A program made the translations under genes and the position numbers. Shown here one piece after another: positions 1-10,484 of a stretch of 64,000 nt of DNA. Under the pieces are notes generated by a model that made no database searches, was not told the origin of the DNA, and was given only the letters and a program-made list of their open reading frames with translations. Origin of the DNA: Ryuthela nishihirai (taxonomy: Eukaryota > Arthropoda > Arachnida > Araneae > Heptathelidae); NCBI GenBank assembly GCA_038380435.1, contig JAWZYU010000027.1, positions 1,175,156 through 1,239,155 on the forward strand. The letters run 5' to 3'. How positions within the stretch are numbered: the first letter of the stretch is position 1; every line of letters begins with the position of its first letter.

Positions 1-1197
1 GAAAAAAAAATTAAAAAATAGCTTCCTCCTATGTTATTTATAAAAAGTAGAAAATAAACCTAAAGCATATCAATGGTACAATCAGAGTTCTACACAGATT
101 TTTCCCATCTGTGTAGAACAATTTCTGCATTGCCCTTAGTTCCATTGTCCGACATTCTGGAGCCTGTGAATGATTATCTTGGAGGACTATTCTATTTGAA
201 GTGCCGCAGAACAAGGCAATGCCATTTACCTGCCACACTGACCAGATATCCAAACTAATTTGCACAAAGGGGCTCATCTTTTCTCTAATGTGAAGCAGAA
301 AAAGCGGCTGTCAACCACACAAGGAATGATGCATCTGGCACCAAGTCGGGGAATCACACACAACAACACAGGATGCCCCAGGGAAACCCTCTGGACTGCT
401 GCTCGATAGTTCCCATGAATGGACAGAAAGAGGACAGTCATGTAGTTTTGGAACAATGGCATTGCAGCAAAAAATGGTCAGATTTTCGTTCCTTACCACT
501 CATCCACCCCCTTTGCAGAGAGAAATATGGGGCCAATGAAACACTGGATAGCTGCCCTTTGTGTGCAAGAGAGCAAGGAGCAGAGAAGGTGGACGGAGCA
601 CAGCAGTCTTGGTAAGGAGCAGGATGCTTTCTTTAGGCATGGAATGCTTGATAGGGTATAGCTGAGTGAATTAGGAGATTCAATGAAAGATACTCTCAAC
701 GCATTTGCTGCACTTCGTGCAAACTACAAAGTGATGCAAGTTATTATTACTTCCAATATGAAGTAAGATGTTTGTTTAAAAATTCATGAATGAATTAATT
801 GTGATGTGATTTGAAATAGCACTAAGAATGTTGAAAATAAATCTGCTATTTAAACTATTGTCTACATTAGTTTATTCACATTTCTCCTTGTGTGTGAGGT
901 TGGCCTTAAGCCTCCAGCCAGATGTTAGGAGAGGTTTAATTATTGCCCGAGTTTTTCACCACACTGATAATTTTGTAACATCTTATTGTAGTATTTTAAA
1001 AAGGGCAACGCAATATATGGAAAATGATCGTGGCCAAATTAATACAAAATGGGAGGATGGCAAATTTATACAGGCTTGTGGAACTGGATTTTCAAGGTTA
1101 TGGTAACATAAAGGTTAAACCTAGTTATTCAGTTAAAAAAAAGACAATCTAATGTTCTATCCAATTCACTTTAAAAAAAAATCAAAATTATATTTAC
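1..1197. other. Intronic sequence, no gene recognised
   Basis: This stretch lies downstream, in the gene's direction, of the last visible PKC exon and should be intron. Both strands hold only short open frames with no recognisable family. The sequence at 47-100 has a partial likeness to 38050-38100, so it probably contains an unnamed dispersed repeat. I searched the minus strand for the rest of the C1 zinc finger that should follow the micro-exon and did not find it, so the next exon is probably outside the window. Confidence 0.5.
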
Positions 1198-1229
1198 CTT
1201 GACACTGGTAACCTTGCTTGCCAAGACCC
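1198..1229 (-). CDS. Protein kinase C (novel, epsilon type): 32-nt micro-exon of the C1A zinc finger
   Basis: Read on the minus strand, this exon completes a TGG codon begun in the previous exon and then encodes GLGKQGYQCQ, ending after the first base of the next codon. The acceptor is a T-rich tract ending TTTTCAG and the donor is GTAAAT. Joined to the exon at 17825-17984 it gives CREFIWGLGKQGYQC, the middle of a phorbol-ester/diacylglycerol-binding C1 domain, with 13 residues between the cysteines as the family requires. In PKC this domain recruits the kinase to diacylglycerol-containing membranes. At 32 nt the exon is far too short for ORF-based gene finding. The phase match on the upstream side and the C1 spacing make the call strong despite the length. 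The following exon (the rest of C1A) is not visible in the remaining 1.2 kb. Confidence 0.9.
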
Positions 1230-2698
1230 CTGAAAATATATATGAACTTTATTACTTTTCGTTACTGAATATTATAAAAGTACCTTTATATAAGGAAACT
1301 ATACAGAATCATAAAAATATACCATTGCTCATCAGCCGCAGATCACCAAAATGTGAATAAAACAATAATCATTAAAGAAAAATAAGATTTTAATTTATCT
1401 AAATAAGTTAATGTATAAGTTTGGAAAACTCAACATGTAAATACCAAATAATGTCACATAATATATAAAGTGGATACCCTATAAGAGGAGTAAATTTCAA
1501 ATTGAAACACTACATTATCAATCTGGAATAGCCTCACAACACCTTAATAAAAACATTTAAATGATTCAAAATAATGAAGAGCCAATGGAAAGTTGGTTGT
1601 TGTTCATACAATCATGAAGGTGGTCATAATATTTGGTGTCCACCATTCTGCTATCTCAATTCTAGGGTAACAATTCCAAACAACCCAGTTATCAGAAGCC
1701 CTGTTCAAGGGTGTCCTCAAGGTTAAACCTCTCAAGATGATTGAAATATTTACAAGGCTGAACTCTATGTCTTGTGAAGCATCCTTTTACTTTGCATCCC
1801 TTTACCTTCCAGATATAGGCAGGCCCATTTCAAATTGGGTCAAAATCATATAGCCTAAACATAAGAACAATGAAATCACAATCTGTTCCCAGAAAAATCT
1901 AGATTTGCTCTACAATTGAACTGCAAAGATATATTAATCTGGAGAGAGGTGGGAACCTATGCCTAGCCTCATAACATTGTTCAGAAAAGCTGTTCACTTG
2001 GTGGTGAGAAGTCTGTGTGGACTGGATTTCATGGTCCATGGAAACAATGCTCAAAATTCTCATGAACAGAAAAAGATAAATATATATAAAATGTAAATGT
2101 TTTGACAAAAGTATTTTCATAACTTTAATAAATTCATTCTAGCATAAATTTTACATTTATAATATTCTTCAACTTTCCATGTTATATTACACTTTATAAT
2201 AATAAATAGAAGCACCACTTTACCAGGCTAGTTGGCTAGGGGTGTATGAAAAACCTTACTACATTAGTCATTGTATTGACTTTAATTCCTACTACATTAG
2301 TCATTGTATCATATAGAATTCCTATTTTCCATTTTCAACCAGCAGAAAGTTTTCTCATGGAAGCAAAAATAGCTAGTCACTTTGTAGCACTGCATTATTT
2401 CCCACCTTCCTCACTAATCGCTAGAGGCAGATTGTTCGTTCTGTGATTGCCACCATTATTGGCAATGTTGCTGAAGAGGCAAGAAGCAGTAGTTCATCAA
2501 AGGTTAATGTGTTAATTTTGCTAGTTATCATCCCTTTTCCTTTCAATGCTCTATGTCTGGCTTATACTCATTCAAAATTATAAATGAATTTTTTTTATGT
2601 AATATTGCTCTTCCAGCAAATGTAATTGTACCCTTTCACTTCCAATAACATCTAAACCTAATTGTCCAGATACACATTTGCTGAGACCAGACTGCACT
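1230..2698. other. Unassigned AT-rich intronic sequence
   Basis: I see no coding or RNA gene here. The only structure noted is a short direct repeat at about 2259-2278 and 2289-2309 (TACTACATTAGTCATTGTAT, twice). Confidence 0.4.
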
Positions 2699-2764
2699 AC
2701 CAGATTGTGCAATTTTGTTCTCCAGACATGTCTCTCCTGAGCTACAGCTGCTGTATTTGGCCTT
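2699..2764 (-). mobile_element. LINE-A 3' fragment (tiny relic)
   Basis: About 65 bp match, in reverse orientation, the C-terminal coding end of the LINE-A family (the part encoding roughly QDRLAWRTKLHGLVG). Compare 29725-29785, 42360-42420 and 57535-57600. Both flanks are unrelated to LINE-A, so this is a small surviving scrap. Confidence 0.65.
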
Positions 2765-2784
2765 CTAGAACAAATAGCCTTTTA

Positions 2785-3108
2785 ATTCATAAATATTACA
2801 ATTATTTCTGTTTATTAGTTTTTATTTTAATACATTTTTATTTTCATTGCCAGATGCATTTTTTTACTACATGACTCTAAAAAAACCTATTTAAATAAAA
2901 TGTTTTGGGTTTTTTTTCGTTAAATATTTTATTTTTGGAAAAGAATGAAATGTTGATTAATTTGGTATATATAACATGTCATAATTCATTAGTTATTTGG
3001 CAAAGGAAAAGTTCTGAAGTAAATGTTTTTTCTTGGCTGAGAATATGAAAAAATAGCTTGGCCTCTGGATAAAAACCAGTTTTTCAGGCTTGGCCCTGGA
3101 AGGGTTAA
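2785..3108 (+). repeat. R1 repeat, single monomer ending in GAAGGGTTAA
   Basis: This segment resembles 52490-52798 and 62140-62450. Shared blocks in order are GCCAGATGCATTTTTTTACT, a region around CCTATTAAAATAAAA, TGATTAATTTGG followed by TATAACATG, CATTAGTTATTTGG, and a terminal block CCTGGAAGGGTTAA. The TTAA at the end resembles a piggyBac-type border, but I did not find a matching opposite terminus. No coding capacity is seen. Confidence 0.65.
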
Positions 3109-3496
3109 GCCCTTAAAAATTTCTGAAAATTACAAAAAAAAAATTAAATTAACTACGAAAAACAAATTGTGGAACATTAAATACATATAATTTTATTATT
3201 AATTTTGGTTTCTGCATTCAACCATAATTCTTTTTTGCATTTTTTCACTATTTACTGATAATACAAGTTTATTCAGCATTAATGAGATATTGGTGCTTTT
3301 GCATAGTAGTTCAAATGTATTAAATTTAGATGACTAAATTTAGGCTAAATGAAATGAGAATCTAATTAATTCTCAGTGATTTCTGCTTAATTTTAAAATG
3401 GCCACACTCAAACCTATACATTGCAAACATTTCAATTATATAAGTATTTCTGTTACTTCCAAATCAAAAGTCATCCTTTACAATTTGGCATATGGG

Positions 3497-3812
3497 TGGA
3501 GGTGGCTCAGTTTCTAGTGCTCCCAGCTGTGATTTATTTCCATTACTCATACCCAGTTCTCTGTGCAAAAGGGGCACCAGTAGGCTTCGAAATGCTGCTA
3601 TCCATCATATGTGACATTAAGTCATGACTCTGAGTTCAGGAGAGCCCAACTCTGAATACACTGGAGGATACACCAAATGATCTTAATGAGAGACTTCCAT
3701 CTGTCTCCTAAGAGTTGTTCAGTGGATCCCCTACTGAACTCTGAGCCCTTGGGGGGTCTTTGTGATCAGGACCTTTTAGCCCACTGTGTGCACAAAACTG
3801 CCACTTTTTTCC
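3497..3812 (+). mobile_element. SINE S1, old diverged copy
   Basis: The segment starts with GGAGGTGGCTCAG, the A-box region of the tRNA-like head, and continues through recognisable S1 body blocks: the slot of 'GGGGCACCAGTAGGCTTCGAAA', 'GACTTCCATCTGTCTCCTAAGAG' and 'TTTTAGCCCACTGTGTGCAC'. It is much more diverged than the copies at 20349 and 28306. The anticodon arm is no longer readable. Confidence 0.7.
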
Positions 3813-4165
3813 TTTACTCAGAGGAAACACAATCCAAATATTTGAGGAAAAACAATAGGCACAGCAATGATAGATGCAACGGTTTTTTGAATGGCAAAAA
3901 AACTTTCCATTTCCATATGTTTGCTTATAGAATATTGGAAGGAGAAATTAAGTATATTTTTAATAATAATACCTTTACCATTGTGTACACAAAACTGCCA
4001 ACTCAGAGATAAAACAATCCAAATCTGGTACAGCAATGATAGTTATGACTGTTTTTCGATTGGTGATAAAATTTCACATTTCACACATTTGTTTACAGAA
4101 TTCAATACTGGAAGGAGAAATTGTAGTGTATTTTAAATAATAATAAGGCTTTATTCAAGCACACA
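3797..4165 (+). repeat. Tandem duplication of about 190 bp (two units)
   Basis: Unit one (about 3797-3985) and unit two (about 3989-4165) share, in the same order, AAAACTGCCA, ACAATCCAAAT, ACAGCAATGATAG, a CATTTCCATATGTTTG/CATTTCACACATTTG pair, TTGGAAGGAGAAATT/CTGGAAGGAGAAATT and a TAATAATAA-rich end. The first unit begins inside the 3' end of the S1 relic. No gene is present. Confidence 0.7.
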
Positions 4166-4331
4166 CAATGACAATTAGATTAAAAATAACAATGAAATTT
4201 AGTGATTATATATAATTCTTTCACATACAATCAGTAGAGAAGCCACGATTAACCAAATATTTGGAAGTATGAGAGTTTTTAAAAATTTTAGCATTTTATT
4301 AATGCCATTTAGTGAATTCCATTCCAGCTGG

Positions 4332-5372
4332 TCTCTTTATAATAATACTGAGTTATGTGAGAGTTGGTAAGGCTTGTAGCAATTGGTTTAGCATTGCTTC
4401 TGGTGTTCGACAAGGTGCATTTTATCTCCTTTTCTCCTTAGTTTGGTTATTGATTACATTATGCAAAATTCTCTGGAAGGAAAAATTTTGGCCTTAAATG
4501 GACTGGAGATACGAAAATTTCTGATTTAGATTACACTGATGATTTAGCTCTTTTAGCAAATGATGATGATGATGATATGAACTCTTTCATTCGAGCTATT
4601 GGTGAGACTGGTAGTAGAGTAGGTTTGGTTATAAACAGAAAGAAAACTAAAGTGATGAAAATTGGTCAGGCAGGCTGTGATTCAGTTAATCTGAATGGTT
4701 GCAATCTTGAGCAGGTCTCTTGTGTCAGGGGATTAATTATCTTGGGAGCTATTAATAGACACTGGTGATGTGCAGTATGAGATTAACAGGTGAATAGGGA
4801 TTGCCTCTGGGACTTTTAGGAATCTATGAAGAGTGTGGAGAAATAGATGTATACACCTAAAGACTAAAATTAGACTGTATAATAGTTTGGTTCTTTCTAG
4901 GGTTAGTTATGGAACTAGTTCTAGGGTTAGTTTATAGGGTTATTTACTGAAACTTGAATGCTTTGTAAACTAAATAACAGGAAACTTTATGCTTTTGATT
5001 CTAGAGGCTTACACAGTATCTTGGGCATTAGATGGTTCAACTTTGTAAGTAATGATGAGGTTAGGCAAAGGAGTTGGCAACCTCCTTTGAGCAGCATATT
5101 GTGCAGAGAGAGACTCCGTTGGTTTGGCCATGTTGCCCGTATGAATAATTATAGATTGGCGAATAGGGTTATGAACAGTGTGCCTAAAGGCCTCAGAAAG
5201 AAGGGGAGACCTAGGATGCAGTGGGCAGACAATGTCAAACAGGACCTTGTTAGAATTGGTGTGCAGTGGCCAGATGCAGTAGATGTAGCTCAGGATAGAC
5301 TTGCTTGGAGAACTAAATTGCACGGTAGGGTTGGACTTCTGTAGCCCATGGCTGCTTGAGGAGGAGGAGGAT
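4332..5372 (+). pseudogene. LINE-A copy A1, 5'-truncated reverse transcriptase relic
   Basis: This copy begins in the palm of the reverse transcriptase (YVRVGKACSNWFSIASGVRQG), just before motif B, and runs to the family 3' end. Visible parts are an altered motif C (YTDD where other copies read YADD), a thumb region with a KTKVMKIGQAG block, and the C-terminal block with WFGHVARMNNYRLANRVMN and GRPRMQWADNVKQDLVRIG. The frame is broken several times and a GAT expansion sits after motif C at 4561-4576. The element ends GCCCATGGCTGCTTGAGG followed by GAG repeats. 5' truncation is the usual outcome of target-primed reverse transcription. It lies on the opposite strand to PKC, inside the intron, and is inactive. 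Confidence 0.9.
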
Positions 5373-5392
5373 TTAATGAACAAATAAATTAA

Positions 5393-5563
5393 TTCCACAT
5401 CAAGCAGCTGCTTGCCATATAGGTTTGACAGGAGTCTATCAGCGTAATATACCATAGAGAAAGTCTGTGAAGAACTCAGCAGAAAGACAACAGAAGAAAA
5501 CATTCAGACCCTTTATTCAGAGATCGAATTTAGGTTCCTAAGACTAGCAGGCTAACCACTGGC
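5393..5563 (-). mobile_element. SINE S2, diverged copy
   Basis: In reverse complement it carries the tRNA-like head remnant (AGTGGTTAGCCTGCTAGTCTTAGGAACC), the body block around TTTCTGCTGAG, and the S2 3' end with GCAAGCAGCTGCTTGA. It sits directly beyond the LINE-A A1 tail. Confidence 0.7.
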
Positions 5564-7641
5564 TGATGAACAAATAATTTCTTAAAAATAAATTACCTGA
5601 ATAAGGGGGAATTGAACCTCACCCCCCCCCCCCTCCTTCATTAATAGGATATAACTCAGAGTTATGTATATATATCAAGGTTTGTTTTTGTTTTCAGGGA
5701 TATGTTGGTATACACTATCTATACCTTGGCCTTTTATTGTCTGCATAAAAGTAAAGTTTAATTATTTTTAGTTGAGAGTTTGTTAACAACAGTTTTTTTA
5801 ATATACAGTTGACATATTTTTTTAAAACATTTTTGATTATGTTACAATTCCACAGTATCAGCACCAAAAGAAAAGAGTGAAACCTAGGTATTGAACCTCA
5901 GAAGGAGAGACTCAGATTTGGAGTTTGTTACAAAACTTTTCTCAGGGAGATTTTGTTATCTTTATAACATTCATTTGTAATTTTGTTCTATCTTCCCAGC
6001 AAATAAAATTATATTAGTTAAACCCACGCCAAAAGTTTGGTGCAAAACACATGTCCATCGATAACTCTTCCCATCAATGAGTTCATTTACATCTTTCCAC
6101 TGTTAACATACTACTCCATTCAGAAGGTAGACGATGACATTGCCCCTGGAAATTTTGGATGCTTTTTAAGGGATCACTCTCAACCACAGCAGCTAGGAAC
6201 AAAATATATTATTCCAACAGGGCTAGAACTAAATGGGACCAACTATACCAAATTTGGGATTGATTATTTAGGTACCCAGGGAGACATGGGGATACTGATT
6301 TTTGCCACCATGTTCACCCTCCATTCATCTGCCCAGAATTAGAGCTATTATACAGTATGATTAAATTGTATGTTTAACTTTTTTGACTGTTGGAAGGCCA
6401 CAGTTTCCCCACATTTATTCCTAGAAAAGGAACACTATATAATGCTAATATTTCAATAATATTTGATTTAAAAAGTATAGAACTACTTTCACTCAAAGAT
6501 TTGGAAACATCCAGTATTGGATAAGTGTTCCAGTTCAAGGATTTGGGAACACTGATTACTGGAACAGAGATACAATTTAGTTGCAGCACTGCTTGGTAAC
6601 TGCTTCTCTTACTCAAAAAGTCATGCTTCAACATTGACCCTACCGACCACATATTTGATGAACGTCCTATGAATCATCTGAGACATTATGGTGAGATCCT
6701 TGATCCTTATGTCCTAATGGACAATAAATGCCCATTCACAGAGAGGACTGGCTAGTCAATATCTTGAGAAAGAAGAATTCATTAGAAAATTTATTCTCCA
6801 ATGAATGAAGTTGCCTTTAATCTCTCTGGATTTTAACCCAACAGAACTTCTATGGGATGTACCTTGGGGACACATCTTGCCCCAAGTCTCACAGGAATGC
6901 TCTTATTGCCTGTGGATTAAAGAGCATTCAGGATTTATTGCCTCACAGGATGCCTTATTGCAAATACACCCATTATTTGGATTATCTTATTGAGGGCATG
7001 AATTGACATTGTCAGCTCGGCATTGGTGTTAGAGGGGAGTCACATCCCCCTATTGACTATACATTTTGCATTAAAAACCACACACCCTATTTCTACGTAC
7101 TTTCCTTTATTAATATTTTTAGCATATTTGAAAATCATTTAAACCCAAATTTTCATGATTTATCACAACATTACCTTTATATCTTCCTGTGGAATTTGAT
7201 TAAATTTGTCCAAATATATTTTGAGATATCCAGATTTTATTGATTTGTGCTCAACTTTTGACAAGCAATGCAAATTTTTAAAAATCCTATCATCTGATAT
7301 GTGTTTAAAATATTCATGATTTACAAATAAATTTAATTTTCCCAAAAATCACTATTAAAAATTAAAGTTGTTCTCAGATAATTTTTACAAGATACTTCGA
7401 TTGAACATTTTTATATTAGGTAAAAGTACCGAGTATTTACTTTTTAGTGCTTCTTTATGCTAATCGATCTTATTTTAGCGAAGTCTCACTGTTAATTCCT
7501 GCTCTTGTATAGTGGCTGGCCCACTCCTCTTGGGGTATATTAGTCAGGCATCCAGTGTTCCATGTACATGCACATTTACCATTTCTGAAGTGCTGGTCTT
7601 GTTCACTAAGATGGTATTTCTTCCCACGGAGGTACCAGTCC
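5564..7641. other. Unassigned intronic sequence
   Basis: There is a poly-C run at about 5621-5632. Otherwise only short, family-less open frames are present on either strand. No RNA gene or recognisable transposon was seen. Confidence 0.4.
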
Positions 7642-7691
7642 ATCTTTGCTTAATAAAAATTAGAGTAGAGGTACACAGTGCAGTAATTAAA

Positions 7692-8404
7692 ATTAAATAT
7701 ATTTAATTCTCTATGACACTGTTCAATGTTTTTAAGCACTTCAACACATGGACTATGCTATCAAGTATCAACAATTATTAAGGAGAGATTTACGTACCAT
7801 GCTGTAGAGGATGGGTAGTAACAGTAACTTCGAGGATGCTTTCGGTGACAAATTTAATAATTGACATTCTTGCCGACAAGTGATGTCTCAGTGGAGATTA
7901 AAAAAGGGATAATGGCTGCCAAATGTCTACCTACCTTGGCGAAGTAATCATTAGTCACGTGTTATCCTTGGAGATATAATCATTTATACCTTTGATAGCT
8001 AGAGTGCTTAAAAACGTTTTTGATCCACGACACGCATTTCGCACCCTTTCTTTTGTCGCTTCCTCCCGAAAGGAAGGGCACAAAATGCACGTCATGGATC
8101 TAAAACTTTTTTAAGCACTCTATGCTATCAAAAGTATAAATAATTATTTCCTTTGCCAAGGCGGGTAGACCACTGGCAGCTGTCATCCTTCTTTTAATCT
8201 CCACTGAGATGTCATTTGCTGGCAAGAATGTCGATTATTAAATTTGTCACTGAAAGCATCCCAGAAGTTCCTGTTACTACCCATCCTCTACAGCATGGTA
8301 CGTAAATCTCTCCTTAATAATTGTTGATACTTGATAACACAGTCCATGTGTTGAAGTGCTTAAAAAACATTTAACAGTGTCATAGAGAATTAAATATATT
8401 TAAT
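7692..8404. mobile_element. 713-bp foldback (long inverted-repeat) element
   Basis: The left arm (from 7692) and right arm (to 8404) are near-complete reverse complements over about 350 bp each, closing on a small loop near 8051-8068. Outer blocks include ATTAAATATATTTAATTCTC, TAAGCACTTCAACACATGGA and GTATCAACAATTATTAAGGA, each found in reverse at the other end. The stretch ATCTTTGCTTAA occurs just outside both ends (7642-7653 and 8403-8414) and may be a target duplication, although it does not abut the left arm exactly. There is no coding capacity. A diverged relative of one arm lies at 18455-18620, which shows that this is a family and not a one-off inversion. Confidence 0.85.
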
Positions 8405-8414
8405 CTTTGCTTAA

Positions 8415-9240
8415 ACAGACATTTTGTTGACTTCAACTGAACATGGTTGTCTATTAAAATAAACTGGGGGGTCAACTGCATCCCTGGAAATCTGGGCAAA
8501 GACATGGAAGTGTGTACCAATTTGACATAATGCTATCCCAGACTATCACACCACTACCACCACAGTAGTATTGCTCTCTGATGTTAGAAGGTTGACAAGT
8601 TCCTACATCTCACCACACAAAAAGACATTGAGAATCAGTCTGAAGGCTGATTTGCAATTCATCAGTAAAGCCCATATGCCATTGGTCTGGGGTCCACTCA
8701 CAATGTTGTCTTCTTCATGTTAGTTGGGCTCACCTTGTTAAAGGGTTTATGGGGAATACAAACAATGGGAAACAACAAAGAGGGCTCTATTCATCTGGCA
8801 AAGGGGCTCTTCTTTGGTGAAGCCTTTTGAAAACAGCTTGACTAAAATCTGTCATCCCAATGGCTGCAGAAAGCTTCAGAGACAGTTGCCAGACTGAAAG
8901 TTACCTATGATGTCAGATTATTAACCCTTTCCGTGTCAAAGGCTGATGAATTGCTTTCAGCTTTCCCATTCTAGTGGTCAGAGACCAAAGCTTTGCTCCC
9001 ATAGTACAAGGTTGTAAAAAAAAAAATTCCAAACAGAAATCTGAATTTTTTTCAACTGTTTCTAATCAGATATCGGAAATATTATTTAACTCTATGGTAT
9101 AAAATTTTTATCTGTTGATTTCACTTGAAAAAATTATGATAAAGTTTAAAAATAAATCTATTTGAGTTGGATGCCATAAACAGCATCAAGTAGGGCCAAT
9201 TCAATTCATGCCTTTATTCTGCCATGCCATGCTTAGATTA
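8415..9240. other. Unassigned intronic sequence
   Basis: No gene recognised. A TTAACCCTTTCCGTGTC motif at 8921-8937 resembles the end of a TTAA-type (piggyBac-like) element, but I could not find its partner terminus. Confidence 0.35.
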
Positions 9241-9435
9241 CACTGATCTGCATGAAAATTCTCCCTCGAAAAAAAAAAATGGGTGTACTTTATAGATTTG
9301 AGGGTGCTGAATCCGAATCTGGCATCTAAATGTTTATATTAGGCACTATTTTCGTGGAAGGGCTTTTTTGTGAATATATATGATTTTATTCATTTTAAAA
9401 TCACTGGAAGTCTCAGTTTATTATGCGAGATAACT

Positions 9436-9803
9436 GCCGTGTTGGCGATGAATTTTTTTCAGAATCCATTAATTAATGTTTGATGTCTATCTTAACAGGG
9501 AATACTGTGCATTCACTTTGGATTGATTTTTAATTATATATTAACGCCTTAGCATTAGCGACCTACTCATTAACATCTGACAATCAATAGCAATGACTGA
9601 AAAAGTTGCATCTCCTTGAGTATAGATGGCGCTGTCTCAGCCACATCTCAGTGAAGAAGATTTATAAGGTCTCATTCTGAAAAATGTCATTGTCCGACAC
9701 GTGGTACAATGGTAGTGCACTCTGGCATGAATCTGGAGAGATGCGGGTTCGATTCCCGCCGTGTTGCCAATGAATTTTTTTCAGAATCTATTAATTAATG
9801 TTT
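9436..9803 (+). repeat. 46-bp direct repeat (two copies, 322 bp apart)
   Basis: Positions 9436-9481 and 9758-9803 share GCCGTGTTGSCRATGAATTTTTTTCAGAATCYATTAATTAATGTTT-like sequence with about four differences. The second copy starts inside the acceptor stem of the tRNA-like sequence at 9695-9766, so the repeat is a tRNA 3' end plus a fixed tail, as in a short SINE. Confidence 0.75.
9695..9766 (+). tRNA. tRNA-like sequence (tRNA pseudogene or SINE head)
   Basis: It folds on paper into a cloverleaf. The acceptor pairs CGACACG with CGTGTTG, the D arm pairs GTAC with GTGC around AATGGTA, and the T arm is perfect (GCGGG TTCGATT CCCGC). The letters CCA follow the acceptor. The anticodon arm has two G-T pairs and a nine-base loop, so no anticodon can be read and a functional tRNA is unlikely. 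The A- and B-box promoter motifs are good. The repeated tail after it favours a SINE head. Confidence 0.55.
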
Positions 9804-9833
9804 AAAAGAAAGAAGTTTTGTTGGTTCTCAGAT

Positions 9834-10222
9834 CAGACAGTTTCAAGATCCTGAGTTCCAAAATAAATTAAACTACAATGAAAAGAGAGCCTGGAAAGCA
9901 TTCGGAAATGTTTGCCACAACGTTTTAGGCAATGTAAGGGCAGATAACTACAAAGAAATTGTCAAAGAACAACTTTCTTCATATAGAGCATTAGAATATA
10001 ATATGTTGCTAAAGCTGCATTTCTTACATTCAAACCTGAGTTTTTTCCCACAGTTGATGGGGGCAGTCTCAGATGAGCATGGAGAAAGGTTCCATCAAGA
10101 CATATCCGAAATAGAAAAATGATATAGCAGCAAATGAAACGAGAGCATGTTGGCAGACTACTATTGGGCCCTGCAGCGAGAGGGTCCAGAGATAAAATAT
10201 AAGCGACAGACAACAACAAAAT
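9834..10222 (+). pseudogene. Relic of a multicopy arthropod-type protein (VSDEHGERFHQDI family)
   Basis: The frame reads QIRQFQDPEFQNKLN, then AWKAFGNVCHNVLGN, LLKLHFLHSNLSFFPQ, VSDEHGERFHQDI and finally LADYYWALQREGPEIKYKRQ. This order of blocks matches the C-terminal third of an uncharacterised protein I know as highly repeated in arthropod and other invertebrate genomes. Its biochemical role is unknown to me. Two in-frame stops follow FHQDISEIEK, and the N-terminal two thirds are absent, so it is dead and truncated. It lies between the inverted ends at 9241 and 10484. The high copy number of its relatives suggests that it belongs to a mobile element. Confidence 0.7.
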
Positions 10223-10484
10223 AATTTTTTGTGTAAATATTTACATGTATCAGGATTTATTAGGGTCAGCTTTGACCTTTTATAATGTAAATAAATATTT
10301 GGTAAAATATATTTATCTTCTCTGAGTAAAATTGTTTTTTTTTTTAATTAAACCCATAGCTCTAGAAAACTTTACGTAATAGAACAAACTGCCTGTCAGG
10401 TTCGGATTCAGCCCCTCAAAAACATAAAAATCAGACAAAATTTTGGAAGGGAGGGAAAAAAAAGTTTTTCTTTGTAGACCAGTG

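Larger units (their letters stand above)
9241..10484 (+). mobile_element. Element with inverted ends carrying a FHQDI-type protein relic
   Basis: The left part (9241-9335: CACTGATCTGCATG, an A-rich run, TGAGGGTGCTGAATCCGAATC) is matched in reverse complement by the right part (10385-10484: CACTGGTCTACAAAG, a T-rich run, TGAGGGGCTGAATCCGAACC). Between them lie a tRNA-like sequence, a duplicated 46-bp tail and the relic of a protein seen repeatedly in arthropod genomes. I infer a transposon-like unit of about 1.24 kb, but I cannot assign it to a superfamily and did not identify a clean target-site duplication. Confidence 0.6.

Noticed and set aside
373..615. Plus-strand open frame with an apparent CTTTGCAG acceptor at 518 and GTAAGG donor at 612
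   Set aside because: The translations of the bounded segment match no family I know, the neighbouring sequence gives no partner exon, and isolated acceptor/donor pairs are common by chance.
9695..9766. Functional tRNA gene
   Set aside because: The anticodon arm has wobble pairs and a nine-base loop, and a repeated fixed tail follows. A SINE head or pseudogene fits better.
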